Shown here: piece after piece, positions 34,748 through 43,193 of the stretch
How positions within the stretch are numbered: position 1 is the stretch's first letter
Layout: each line of letters starts with the position of its first letter
NCBI GenBank assembly: GCA_031275285.1
Contig: JAISOY010000170.1
Location: forward strand, 1 to 51,915
DNA from: Bacteroidales bacterium
Lineage (GTDB): Bacteria > Bacteroidota > Bacteroidia > Bacteroidales > UBA4181
DNA length: 51,915 nt
Direction: 5' to 3'
Notes under the pieces: model-generated
Told to the model about the DNA's origin: nothing
Seen by the model: only the letters and a program-made list of their open reading frames with translations
The model's database searches: none
Made by a program: the position numbers and the translations under genes

Positions 34748-34755
34748 TATCTTTG
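34748..34755 (+). promoter_or_regulatory. -7 box of the GH92 gene promoter
   Basis: TATCTTTG, a perfect TAnnTTTG box, placed 81 bases before the ATG and 12 bases before a perfect palindrome. Confidence 0.65.
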
Positions 34756-34766
34756 GCAGGATGGGA

Positions 34767-34790
34767 TTTTAATCCTGACCAGGATTAAAA
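34767..34790. promoter_or_regulatory. Perfect palindrome in the GH92 leader (candidate operator)
   Basis: TTTTAATCCTG (34767-34777) and its exact complement CAGGATTAAAA (34780-34790) are separated by two bases. It sits at or just after the expected transcription start of the GH92 gene, where a dimeric repressor could bind. There is no T tract after it on the plus strand, so it is not a good terminator for the preceding gene. Confidence 0.6.
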
Positions 34791-34835
34791 ATAAGAGAGG
34801 CCAATACTTTATTTTATTATTTTAACTGAGATTAT

Positions 34836-37070
34836 ATGAAAAATAATTTTTTTGTGTTCATCCTTCTGTTTTGCCTGGTTGGGTGTACGGTAAATAAAAC
34901 TACGGAAAAAGAACTTGTCGACTATGTAAATACCCGAATAGGCAATATAAGTATTTTGCTGGTACCTACTTTTCCGACCACGCATTTACCCAATAGTATG
35001 TTGCGCATGATCCCGCCTCATACGGAATTTGTGACTGACCGTATGCCGGGTTTACCGTTGAATGTTCCTTCACACAGGCAGGGAGATGTTTTGCATCTGA
35101 TGCCTTTTTGCGGTTCTTCCGATCCGTTGCCGGTCAATATCCAGTATCGTTATGATCAGGAGATATCTACGCCATACCGTTACTCTGTCTTACTGGATGA
35201 TTTTGATATTTATGTAGATTTTGCGCCGGCTTCGAAATCGGCCATCTATACTTTTACCTATGAAAAGGAAGGTCCCCGGTATGTGATGCTTCGTACGGTG
35301 CGTAACGGGGAGCTTAGTATTGAAAAAAATGTAATGACCGGATATGAAAATTACAGGGGTACCAAACATTATTTCTATCTTGAATTTGAACAATCGCCGG
35401 TGGAAACGGGAAAGGTAGAGGCAGGAAACCGTTCTGTTCCTTATGCCCGTTTTTCCGATGAGGTAACAACCGTGAAATTAAGGTATGGGATATCCTATAT
35501 CAGTGTTGAGCAGGCAAAAAAGAACCTTGAAAAGGAGATCCGGGATTATGATGTAGCGAACCTGGCCCAGCAGGCCCGTTCAGTATGGAACAAAACACTT
35601 GGAAAAATAGAAGTGAAAGGAGGTACGGAAGATCAGAAAACAACTTTTTACACCGCTTTGTACCGCGCCCATGAACGGATGATACACATATCTGAAGATG
35701 GTAAATACTATAACGGTTTTGATGGAAAAGTACATGATGACGAAGGGATTGCTTTCTGGACAGATGATTGGATCTGGGATAACTACCATGCGTTACATCC
35801 TTTGCAAACGATTTTAAATCCGGCTGATCAAGCGGAAAAGATGACTTCCTATATCCGTATGTGCGAACAATCTCCTGAGAAGTGGATGCCTACTTTTCCA
35901 GGTGTTTTTGGAGATGCGCATTGTATGAATGGTAATCATGCTGCAGTCATGTTTATTGATGCGTGGAACAAAGGAATTAAATTTGACCTGGAAAAAGCAT
36001 TCGAAGGAATGAAAAATACGGTGATGACCGAAACCATGATACCCTGGAGAAGGGCGCCTAAAACAGAACTGGATGATTTTTACCATAAAAACGGCTGGTT
36101 TCCGGCATTACATCCTGATGAAAAAGAGACAGTGGCACTTGTCGATGCTTTTGAACAACGCAATGCCGTTGCAGTGACACAGGCTGCTTCGTATGATGAT
36201 TGGAGTATTGCACAAATGGCAAAACATCTTGGAAAAAAGGAGGATTATAACTTCTTCATCAAACGGGCGTTTAATTATCGCCATCTTTTCAATAAGGAAA
36301 CAGGTTTTTTCCATCCTAAAGACAAACATGGAAAGTTCATAGAGCCTTTTGATTATATTTTCTCGGGAGGGATCGGATCCAGGGCCTACTATGATGAAAA
36401 TAACGCCTGGACATATATATGGGATGTACACCACAATATTGCTGATCTGATCGATCTTTTCGGAGGCCGTCAGCCTTTTATCGATAAATTGGACCGGTTG
36501 TTTGTCGAAGACCTGAAAATATCGAAATGGCAGTATTATGCAGTGCAGCCTGATGCCACCGGAAATGTCGGGCAATTTGTCATGGGAAATGAACCCAGTT
36601 TTCATATACCTTATTTGTACAATTATGCCGGACAACCCTGGAAAACACAAAAAAGAATCCGGATGCTGATGGAAAGCTGGTTCAGGAATGACCTGATGGG
36701 TATCCCCGGTGATGAAGACGGAGGTGGAATGACGGCTTTTTATGTTTTTTCAGCCATGGGCTTTTATCCTGTGTCGGCGGGAATACCTGCCTATAATATC
36801 GGAAGTCCTATATTTGAAGAGGTGACCATTCATCTGGATAACGGGAAGAAGTTTATCATCAAAGCTCCCGGATCATCATGGAGCAATAAATACATTATAT
36901 CAGCCAAAATGAACGAAAAATCACTGGACCGGCCATGGTTTGTCCATGATGATATTGTCAGTGGTGGTGTTCTTGAGCTGGAAATGGCAGATCGTCCCAA
37001 CAAGCAATGGGGTATTGCTCCCGATGCTGTTCCGCCATCAGAGGGAATAGAGATAAAATACCTTGAATAA
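34836..37070 (+). CDS. GH92 family alpha-mannosidase lipoprotein
   Basis: A 744-residue exported exo-acting alpha-mannosidase of glycoside hydrolase family 92, calcium-dependent enzymes that trim alpha-linked mannose from N-glycans or yeast mannan. The signal peptide ends in a lipobox (LVGC, acylated Cys17), so it is membrane-anchored. An N-terminal beta domain (about 25-230) is followed by an (alpha/alpha)6 barrel with FWTDDWIWDNYHALHPL, the family acid region GNEPSFHIPYLYNYAG and the catalytic base region GDEDGGGMTAFYVFSAMG. It is full length. It is single, with no SusC/SusD genes, and converges with the CotH gene 11 bases away. Linkage preference is not predictable. Confidence 0.94.
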   Translation: MKNNFFVFILLFCLVGCTVNKTTEKELVDYVNTRIGNISILLVPTFPTTHLPNSMLRMIPPHTEFVTDRMPGLPLNVPSHRQGDVLHLMPFCGSSDPLPVNIQYRYDQEISTPYRYSVLLDDFDIYVDFAPASKSAIYTFTYEKEGPRYVMLRTVRNGELSIEKNVMTGYENYRGTKHYFYLEFEQSPVETGKVEAGNRSVPYARFSDEVTTVKLRYGISYISVEQAKKNLEKEIRDYDVANLAQQARSVWNKTLGKIEVKGGTEDQKTTFYTALYRAHERMIHISEDGKYYNGFDGKVHDDEGIAFWTDDWIWDNYHALHPLQTILNPADQAEKMTSYIRMCEQSPEKWMPTFPGVFGDAHCMNGNHAAVMFIDAWNKGIKFDLEKAFEGMKNTVMTETMIPWRRAPKTELDDFYHKNGWFPALHPDEKETVALVDAFEQRNAVAVTQAASYDDWSIAQMAKHLGKKEDYNFFIKRAFNYRHLFNKETGFFHPKDKHGKFIEPFDYIFSGGIGSRAYYDENNAWTYIWDVHHNIADLIDLFGGRQPFIDKLDRLFVEDLKISKWQYYAVQPDATGNVGQFVMGNEPSFHIPYLYNYAGQPWKTQKRIRMLMESWFRNDLMGIPGDEDGGGMTAFYVFSAMGFYPVSAGIPAYNIGSPIFEEVTIHLDNGKKFIIKAPGSSWSNKYIISAKMNEKSLDRPWFVHDDIVSGGVLELEMADRPNKQWGIAPDAVPPSEGIEIKYLE

Positions 37071-37081
37071 TATCATTCCTT

Positions 37082-39106
37082 TTACGGAACAATGCATTTA
37101 AATGTCTGGTGTTTTCCGGATGAGTTGGTGGATCGAATGAGATATAGTCCTCTGTTCAGGGAAACGGAAAATTGATGGTCGGAAGTATGTTTGCTTGAAA
37201 TAAGGCGTCCGGTGGTATCAAATACTTCGATTTTGACAGGATCCGTCAGCCCTTTAAGATAAACAGTATTGTAATCTACCCAGACAAACGTATCGATACC
37301 GTATTTTTCTTCAGCAGAAGTAGTCGGACCGGGATCCGGGTTAGGGTCTGGATTAGAATCAGGCTGGTAATTTAATTTCTTATCCATCCATTTTATCCGT
37401 TCCCTGATATAGTTCTTCACATTGTTTACTTCGGCCTGATAACTTCCTAAAGCTTGTGAGTTCTGATGTACCATTTTATTCAATATATCCCAGCGCATAA
37501 AGTTAAGCATTTGGGATTGGTTCATTTGTTCGGCATATTCATCTACTACCTTTAACAGGGCTTCTTCTGACAATATCCCTTTATCCCGGTAATGGGAATA
37601 TACAGAACGCAACTGATTCTGGAATAAAATGTCGGAGAATATCCTGTTTACCAGATCTCTTGCCCCGGTTGCCGCGCTTCCTTTACTGTTATATATCCAT
37701 GCCGGATTGCTGTTGATAGGGAAGGTCCGGTTGTCGTTTTCGTAGGCAAGATCGAAATCCCATACCGGGCCGAAGCGGAATATATCTTCGTTCCTTTGTT
37801 TATACATATACACGCTCCAATAGGTATCTGTATTTCCACTTATTTCGCCTACCAGGAAATGCCGGATGAAGGTTTCCATATCCAGATATTTTCTGTAACC
37901 GTTATTTGGATCCCTGAAATTACTGGAAAATAATGCACTTTCCATGGCTTCAAAGTGTGATTTAATATAACTGCTTTGTGCGCTTACAATCTCATCATCT
38001 TTCGGATATTGAATGGTGACCGGGATATTTTTTAGCTTAGAGTAAAACTTTGATGTTTCACCCGAGGCATATGCGTCGATTTCTATCAGATATCCTCCAG
38101 AAAGTTTGGGTAGGGAAGTATCTGTTTTTTTCATCTTTTCCACTTCGACACGTTTATCAGCTACTTCAATCTGGTCACAAAGTTGATAAGTCCCTTTGTA
38201 TTCGCCGTTTAATAATACATCTACCGCTACTCCCGCAGGTGTGTAGGGCATTTCCAACCGTCTGCTCAAATCAAAAGCCAACAGGTTTCTCATCAACGTT
38301 TTGTCACCATAATTATTGATCAGGGTCCAGTTCTTTTCTTTAGCCGGGAGTCCCAGTAAACTAGCTTTTTCATATAACTTCATCCGGTAGGGTTTTTTGG
38401 GAAAATTCCAACTGGCATTTCCACGACCCCGGATGTTGAGGCTATCGGTGTATATTTGGGTTCCGTTTTCAGATATAACGGATACAATTCCTTTCAGGTA
38501 TTTTTCCTTTTCAACAATATCATCTGCATTGGTTGTATGGATGCTGATGGTTGGCAGGTTAGTGATCTGTATTAATTTTGAATCATCTCCCTGTCCCGGA
38601 TGTCCGTAGAATTCGATTTCAGCGATATTACACCTGACGTCATTCGGTCCGACATACCTGACATACCTGAATCCTCTGGAGCAGTTGATACTTTGTGCCG
38701 TCATCCGGTTGTCCTCAGGGCGTGACGATATCATGAATAAAGGTACGGCATCACCGAAATCGGGGTGATTGGCCCCTTCAAAGACACCCAGTACCAGTCT
38801 CTTACCCCATTCCGGTCGTGGACAATAGGCGATTTGTGTGATGATGTGTTTTTCACCCAGATCCATTCCAGCCCATCCTCCGCTTCTCTGATAAGTAGCA
38901 AACATGTTTTGCAGATCCCCGTCAAAAGCATTGGCAGCTGTATTGACCGTATAAGACTGTTGCCCGGTACTATAATCTACACATTCAGCTGTCCCGATAA
39001 TCCTTCCGTTGAGTTTTTCCGGAGTATTCTGTCCCTTTATACCCAATATCGAACCAGCAGCAATCAGGAAAATGATTAAGTTTATCTTGCTCAAGGATCT
39101 GCTCAT
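37082..39106 (-). CDS. CotH-kinase family protein with discoidin-like and T9SS sorting domains
   Basis: A 674-residue secreted protein. The start is the ATG of MSRSLSKINLIIFLIAAGSI, giving a signal peptide ending in IKGQ; the longer reading adds 36 non-family residues. Residues about 40-165 are F5/8 type C-like (AFDGDLQNMF ... YVGPNDVRCNIAEIEFYG). The CotH domain (about 185-550) has RGRGNASWNFPKKPYRMKL and the catalytic-loop GPVWDFDLAYEND. The C-terminal ~75 residues are a T9SS type A sorting domain (KIEVFDTTGRLIS ... GLYLIR), so it should be exported by SprA-type machinery. Spore-coat CotH is an atypical protein kinase. It is divergent from the VTC/DUF4956 operon, a pairing recalled from other phyla. 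Confidence 0.92.
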   Translation of the reverse strand: MSRSLSKINLIIFLIAAGSILGIKGQNTPEKLNGRIIGTAECVDYSTGQQSYTVNTAANAFDGDLQNMFATYQRSGGWAGMDLGEKHIITQIAYCPRPEWGKRLVLGVFEGANHPDFGDAVPLFMISSRPEDNRMTAQSINCSRGFRYVRYVGPNDVRCNIAEIEFYGHPGQGDDSKLIQITNLPTISIHTTNADDIVEKEKYLKGIVSVISENGTQIYTDSLNIRGRGNASWNFPKKPYRMKLYEKASLLGLPAKEKNWTLINNYGDKTLMRNLLAFDLSRRLEMPYTPAGVAVDVLLNGEYKGTYQLCDQIEVADKRVEVEKMKKTDTSLPKLSGGYLIEIDAYASGETSKFYSKLKNIPVTIQYPKDDEIVSAQSSYIKSHFEAMESALFSSNFRDPNNGYRKYLDMETFIRHFLVGEISGNTDTYWSVYMYKQRNEDIFRFGPVWDFDLAYENDNRTFPINSNPAWIYNSKGSAATGARDLVNRIFSDILFQNQLRSVYSHYRDKGILSEEALLKVVDEYAEQMNQSQMLNFMRWDILNKMVHQNSQALGSYQAEVNNVKNYIRERIKWMDKKLNYQPDSNPDPNPDPGPTTSAEEKYGIDTFVWVDYNTVYLKGLTDPVKIEVFDTTGRLISSKHTSDHQFSVSLNRGLYLIRSTNSSGKHQTFKCIVP

Positions 39107-39160
39107 ACAATCATTTTTTTGTTCAAGTATACAATTTTTTTTCGTATTTTTAGAAAATAC

Positions 39161-39254
39161 AAGTAATATAAAACAATTAATGTTATACTTCCTGAACGTA
39201 ATCAACTTTCTCAATGTGACTTAATGAAATAATAAATAGCACTGAGTGCTTAAT
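39161..39254 (+). repeat. Conserved ~90-bp intergenic element, copy C
   Basis: AAGTAATATAAAACAATTAA, TGTTA, 12 bases, GTAATC, 12 bases ending TCAAT, GTGACTTAA and ATAAATAGCACTGAGTGCT followed by TAAT. It lies between the divergent CotH gene and the lipoprotein operon, upstream of the latter's -7 box. Confidence 0.8.
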
Positions 39255-39357
39255 TAGTTATTGGATCAATTAATGATCAGGATGAGTAATATGATATACT
39301 TTCATACAGTTTGTTACGTCAATTTTTTCAGACCTGTCTTTCTGTGAAAAAAATATT

Positions 39358-39365
39358 TATATTTG
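39358..39365 (+). promoter_or_regulatory. -7 box of the lipoprotein-VTC-DUF4956 operon
   Basis: TATATTTG, matching TAnnTTTG, 34 bases before the lipoprotein ATG. A possible weak -33 (TTTCTG) lies near 39339. Confidence 0.6.
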
Positions 39366-39399
39366 CTTGTTTTACAAAGAGCATCAAAATGATATTTGT

Positions 39400-40104
39400 A
39401 TGAGGAATATTTTTTATGTACTGTTATTATTTTTAGTCACAATATCTTCGTGTAATAAAGATGAGGGACCGGGAGGTTCTTCTTCCATAGAGGGTTATGT
39501 CTATAATGTTGTTCATAGGGATGACAATTTTTCTTTTACTGTGGATACTGTTCCTGCAATAAAGGAAGATGTTTTTTTGGTATTTGGTGATGATGGATAT
39601 TTTGGTGATGATGTGGAAACCGACAGGAATGGCTTATATAGGTTTAATTATCTGAGAAAAGGAAATTATACCGTTTATGCTTATTCCGAATATGCCGATG
39701 GTAGTAGGGATGCTATTAGTAAAGATATAAAGGTCCGTTCAGGTACGGAACGTGTTGAAAATATATATATTCACACAGGGAAAGCCAATGGAACCTCTAT
39801 GATCAAAGGTTCCGTTTATATGCATTATTATGATAAAGGATCAAAAGTAGATGAGGGGCCGGCTATATCGACCCGTGTCTACATTAAGAATTTTGGAGAG
39901 GAAACCCACTTTGATGATGTTCGTGTGGGTGATCAGGGGGTTTTTATCTTTCAGAAGATACTACCCGGTAAATATGAAATATGGGTTCCTACCGAAGACC
40001 CTGATACGGAAAAACTATCTCCTGTCAAGATGGAGATTGAGGTGGATGAGACGGGTAAAATTTATGAGTTACCCAGGAGATTCGTGATCATAACAACGGT
40101 ATAA
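39400..40104 (+). CDS. Lipoprotein with two Cna-B/carboxypeptidase-regulatory-like modules
   Basis: A 234-residue lipoprotein. The start is the ATG of MRNIFYVLLLFLVTISSC, with lipidated Cys18 followed by NKDEGPGG. Two beta-sandwich repeats follow: SIEGYVYN to VYAYSEYADG (about 30-105) and SMIKGSVYM to YEIWVPTED (about 125-210), each with a RFNYLRKGNYTV or FIFQKILPGKYEI turn typical of carboxypeptidase-regulatory or Cna-B-like folds. It is very rich in Asp, Glu and Tyr. It is the first gene of the operon with the YD-like protein, VTC polymerase, DUF4956 and DUF2490 genes. It probably acts as an outer or periplasmic surface scaffold for that system; the function is inferred. Confidence 0.75.
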   Translation: MRNIFYVLLLFLVTISSCNKDEGPGGSSSIEGYVYNVVHRDDNFSFTVDTVPAIKEDVFLVFGDDGYFGDDVETDRNGLYRFNYLRKGNYTVYAYSEYADGSRDAISKDIKVRSGTERVENIYIHTGKANGTSMIKGSVYMHYYDKGSKVDEGPAISTRVYIKNFGEETHFDDVRVGDQGVFIFQKILPGKYEIWVPTEDPDTEKLSPVKMEIEVDETGKIYELPRRFVIITTV

Positions 40105-40119
40105 GATTGATAAAATAAC

Positions 40120-40620
40120 ATGAAGAAAATATTTTGCGCTATTGTTACGCTGCTTCTATGGATAGCTTTGTTCGATATAGATGCCCAGACGCCGAAAAAT
40201 ATACCGGAAGGACATAAACAGCAACCGGACACAAGTGTTCAATTGCCGCAGCGTGAGATTAAAACATCCTTCCTTACTACTGAAGAAAAGAGAGACAGGA
40301 GGAAGAATCTGGTAGTAAAAGAAGTGAATACCGACAGTAAAGGTAAGCGGCAATGGTTGGATCATTTGACAGTATGGGACGAAAACGGGCTTAAGCTGGA
40401 AGAAATTGAGTATGCTGTTTATGGCCAGAGAGAAAGGGTAACTTTTGAATACGATGAGAACGGGAAATGTATCAGGGAAAATGTATACAATGATAAAGAT
40501 AAGTTGTACCGTATCCGGAAGTATGAATATAATGAAGCCGGGAGAAAGAAAATACAATACAATTATAATCCTGATGGGAAATTATTTTCAACAAAGATTT
40601 TTGAATATTCATATAAATAA
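40120..40620 (+). CDS. Small secreted protein with YD/RHS-like repeats
   Basis: A 166-residue exported protein I do not recognise as a named family. The signal peptide is MKKIFCAIVTLLLWIALFDIDAQ, then a linker with many P, Q and K residues, then about four short repeats of the pattern ..W/Y-D/N-x-N/D-G-x-x-(x)-E/K (WDENGLKLEEI, YDENGKCIREN, YNEAGRKKIQ, YNPDGKLFST), the same rhythm seen in YD repeats of RHS proteins and MORN-like repeats. It ends FEYSYK. It starts 15 bases after the lipoprotein gene and 25 bases before the VTC gene. A carbohydrate- or polymer-binding role is possible. Confidence 0.7.
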   Translation: MKKIFCAIVTLLLWIALFDIDAQTPKNIPEGHKQQPDTSVQLPQREIKTSFLTTEEKRDRRKNLVVKEVNTDSKGKRQWLDHLTVWDENGLKLEEIEYAVYGQRERVTFEYDENGKCIRENVYNDKDKLYRIRKYEYNEAGRKKIQYNYNPDGKLFSTKIFEYSYK

Positions 40621-40645
40621 CTGCAATAATAGAGTATAGAAGCAA

Positions 40646-41407
40646 ATGCTGACCAGGATAAATACTGTCTTAAATGATATGGAATCGATCACACTTGATG
40701 AAATGTCAGGTATCCGTTTGATGGACCGGATAGATATGAAATTTGTATCTTCTATATCTGTTCTCCCTCAGCTTTTAGATGAAATGCTTCCATACTTTAA
40801 GGTACAAGAGGTCGATAATCAGCGTATTTCTTCTTATGCCACACAATATCTGGATACATCAGGCCTTGAGATGTTTGTCATGCATCAGAACGGAAAGCTT
40901 AACCGGCAAAAGGTAAGGATCCGTTCCTATGTTGATTCTAACCTGTCTTTTTTGGAAGTGAAAAATAAGAACAATAAGGGCAGGACGAGGAAGATGCGGG
41001 TTCCGGTGAATATGACCCATATTAATTCTGTGAATGATTTAGGAGATGAAAGATGTTTTCTGGATGAAAACTCGATTTTTCAGACTTCCGGATTGAAGCC
41101 GACTTTGGCAAATGAATTTGAACGCATTACTTTGGTTAATGACCGTAAAACGGAACGCATCACCATAGATATTCATTTATCATTTTACAATTATCAGACA
41201 AAATGTAAGGAAATACTTGATAACATGATGATCCTGGAGTTGAAACAGGATGGATGGCAACAGTCTGATTTCAGGGATATATTGAACAGGTTACGTATCA
41301 AGCAGTTCTCTTTTAGTAAATATTGTATGGGAACGGTTTTAACCAATCCGGATGTTAAATATAACCGGTTTAAAGGTAGATGGACTTTAATTAATAAAAT
41401 TATATAA
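40646..41407 (+). CDS. VTC-domain polyphosphate polymerase
   Basis: A 253-residue single-domain protein of the VTC family (tunnel-shaped polymerase domain of yeast Vtc4, which makes polyphosphate from ATP). The expected basic tunnel residues can be followed: K32 in RIDMKFV, R91 and R93 in KVRIRSY, E104 and K106 in FLEVKNK, an Arg in NEFERITL (about 157), Glu in MILELKQDG (about 196) and Lys in FSKYCMG near the end. No SPX or membrane domain is present, so it is the stand-alone bacterial form. DUF4956 starts eight bases later and the two are very probably partners. Product and membrane coupling are inferred from the Vtc4 fold. Confidence 0.9.
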   Translation: MLTRINTVLNDMESITLDEMSGIRLMDRIDMKFVSSISVLPQLLDEMLPYFKVQEVDNQRISSYATQYLDTSGLEMFVMHQNGKLNRQKVRIRSYVDSNLSFLEVKNKNNKGRTRKMRVPVNMTHINSVNDLGDERCFLDENSIFQTSGLKPTLANEFERITLVNDRKTERITIDIHLSFYNYQTKCKEILDNMMILELKQDGWQQSDFRDILNRLRIKQFSFSKYCMGTVLTNPDVKYNRFKGRWTLINKII

Positions 41408-41414
41408 TACACAT

Positions 41415-42122
41415 ATGATTCAGGCAGATTACGATCCGGAGATTGGTGCAGAATATGCACAGGAATTGGCAGGGAAAGGATTAACCTTTATGGGGGTCGA
41501 TGTTTTTGATCCTACTAATTTTTGGATGTTGTTGATGCGTTTTGCGTTCAACTTATTGATATGTTGGATCATTATTCAGTTTTTTTATTACAGGAAAAGC
41601 CGGAGGAAAGATTATTATTTTACATTTATGCTTTTTGGGGTAACCATATTCTTTTTGCTTTTTCTTTTACAAAGCATTCCCATGCAAATCGGTTTTGCAT
41701 TGGGACTTTTTGCCATTTTCGGTATGATCCGGTATCGAACGGAAACCGTACAAATCAGGGAAATGACCTATCTGTTTGTGATCATCGGGATTTCTGTTGT
41801 TAATGGTTTGTCGATGGATGTACCTTATGCATCCGTAATTACGGCTAATGTTCTTTTTGTCGTGATTATATGGATACTTGAAAGCAATAAGTTCCTGAAA
41901 CATACTTCCAACAAGATCATCCTTTATGAAAAAATACAATTGATCAAACCTGAAAATCAAACAGAGTTAATGGAAGATCTGAAAGAGAGGACAGGTTTGG
42001 ATATCATTAAAGTAGAAGTTGGTCATATTGATTTCCTGCGTGATGTGGCATATCTTAAAGTATACTACCATCCGGATTCTGATGAGATCAATACCATCGA
42101 TAATATTACCCGGTGGACATGA
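41415..42122 (+). CDS. DUF4956 integral membrane protein
   Basis: A 235-residue inner membrane protein of the DUF4956 family. Five hydrophobic segments lie at about 36-56, 66-85, 89-106, 116-131 and 137-155, followed by a soluble C-terminal domain (about 160-235) with a ferredoxin-like pattern (IKVEVGHIDFLRDVAYLKVYY). The conserved FAIFGMIRYRTETVQIREMTYLF is the family core. DUF4956 genes repeatedly occur beside VTC-domain and CotH genes, as here. Inferred role: membrane partner of the polymerase, perhaps moving the polymer or its precursor across the membrane. The function is not established. Confidence 0.9.
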   Translation: MIQADYDPEIGAEYAQELAGKGLTFMGVDVFDPTNFWMLLMRFAFNLLICWIIIQFFYYRKSRRKDYYFTFMLFGVTIFFLLFLLQSIPMQIGFALGLFAIFGMIRYRTETVQIREMTYLFVIIGISVVNGLSMDVPYASVITANVLFVVIIWILESNKFLKHTSNKIILYEKIQLIKPENQTELMEDLKERTGLDIIKVEVGHIDFLRDVAYLKVYYHPDSDEINTIDNITRWT

Positions 42123-42129
42123 TTTATTT

Positions 42130-42819
42130 TTGAATAATCAATATATTGTGTTTCGTTTATTACTTTTGATTTTACTCTTGTTTTCTGTCTCTGTGATTGC
42201 TCAACAGCGGGAAATGGATGGGGGAGCCTGTTTGGCTGTAGAAGTCAAGAAAGGAATAACACGGAATTTAGATTTGTCTGTTGAAGAAGAAGTACGCCTG
42301 ATAACGAATAATACAGGTTTTAACAGGAGCATGACCACTTTAGGTGCGGATTATTCCCTGTTCAATAGAAGAATGAAAGTTGGGTTGTATTATTGTTATA
42401 TGTATGTGTACAATAGTGATTTTTATTATGAAAGCAGACACCGTGTTTATCTTTCTTTATCCTATAAGCAACCTTTGGGAAACTTTATTTTAAGTTGGCG
42501 GGGAAGGTTGCAAAGGACTTACCGGAATGAAAATAAAGGTGAGTACAAGGTCAACCCCAAATATATTTTGAAAAATAAACTGGAGCTTGAATACCACATC
42601 TTAGGTTCCCGATGGAGGCCTTTTTTATCCTGTGACCTGTCTAACACCATAAATGATCCGATAGTGAATGAGATATATAGGGCCAGGTTTCAGGGTGGAA
42701 CTAATTACCGCCTGAGCAGAGCTACTTCTTTGGATCTTTTTTTGCGTTTTGATGAATATTTTTCCGGAAAGGATCCCCGGGTCTTTTCTATCGGGGTTGC
42801 TTATAAAGTTAAATTATAG
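42130..42819 (+). CDS. DUF2490-like outer membrane beta-barrel
   Basis: A 229-residue exported barrel. No ATG suits the start: the only in-frame ATG (42019) would overlap DUF4956 by 104 bases, so TTG at 42130 or GTG at 42148 (MFRLLLLILLLFSVSVIAQ) is used. After the signal peptide, about ten alternating strands follow (MKVGLYYCYMYVYNSDFYYESRH, GNFILSWRGRLQRTYRNE, YRLSRATSLDLFLRFDEYFSG), ending VFSIGVAYKVKL, as in DUF2490 proteins. It is the last gene of the operon and could give the system an outer membrane channel or anchor. The start remains uncertain. Confidence 0.8.
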   Translation: MNNQYIVFRLLLLILLLFSVSVIAQQREMDGGACLAVEVKKGITRNLDLSVEEEVRLITNNTGFNRSMTTLGADYSLFNRRMKVGLYYCYMYVYNSDFYYESRHRVYLSLSYKQPLGNFILSWRGRLQRTYRNENKGEYKVNPKYILKNKLELEYHILGSRWRPFLSCDLSNTINDPIVNEIYRARFQGGTNYRLSRATSLDLFLRFDEYFSGKDPRVFSIGVAYKVKL

Positions 42820-42851
42820 TACTAACCGACCATACAAAAGGGAATATATTA

Positions 42852-43088
42852 ACCTAAGTTCTACTTAAGGATAAAGATTAATTATGCACCGAATAAGGAT
42901 AATATCACTTTCCGTTCGCAAAGTGGCCGGGCTATTTTGCCCGTAAATAATTGCCTGAGGCACCTTATCGACGCTAAGCTGTTTGAGCAAAGCCGTTAGG
43001 CGAACGGCGAAGCCCTCACGACCGGAGGAAGTAACCGAGTTCTTAGCGTCAAGCCGTTTTTGATTCTTTTTGCGGCATCAACTTAGGT
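42852..43088. repeat. Nested palindromic element (MITE-like), copy 2
   Basis: Outer 9-bp inverted repeats ACCTAAGTT (42852-42860) and AACTTAGGT (43080-43088) enclose inner perfect 9-bp inverted repeats GACGCTAAG (42970-42978) and CTTAGCGTC (43042-43050). The loop has CTGTTTGAGC (42979-42988), identical to the core of the other element at 18011-18020. More GC-rich than its surroundings; no open frame of note. It may also terminate the convergent DUF2490 and rfbD transcripts. Confidence 0.6.
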
Positions 43089-43193
43089 GAAGCCGATCTC
43101 ATGACCAAAGGGAATAAAAAGAATGAAGAATCAATCACTTACGGTATTTCGATGAACATTGATTATGTTCGAACGCACATTAGTTTATTTACG
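43089..43193. other. Spacer before rfbD 3' end
   Basis: No feature recognised beyond the adjoining palindromic element. Confidence 0.3.

Noticed and set aside
29526..37070. M60 peptidase to GH92 stretch as a polysaccharide utilisation locus
   Set aside because: No SusC/SusD pair or regulator is present, and chaperone and permease genes separate the two hydrolases.
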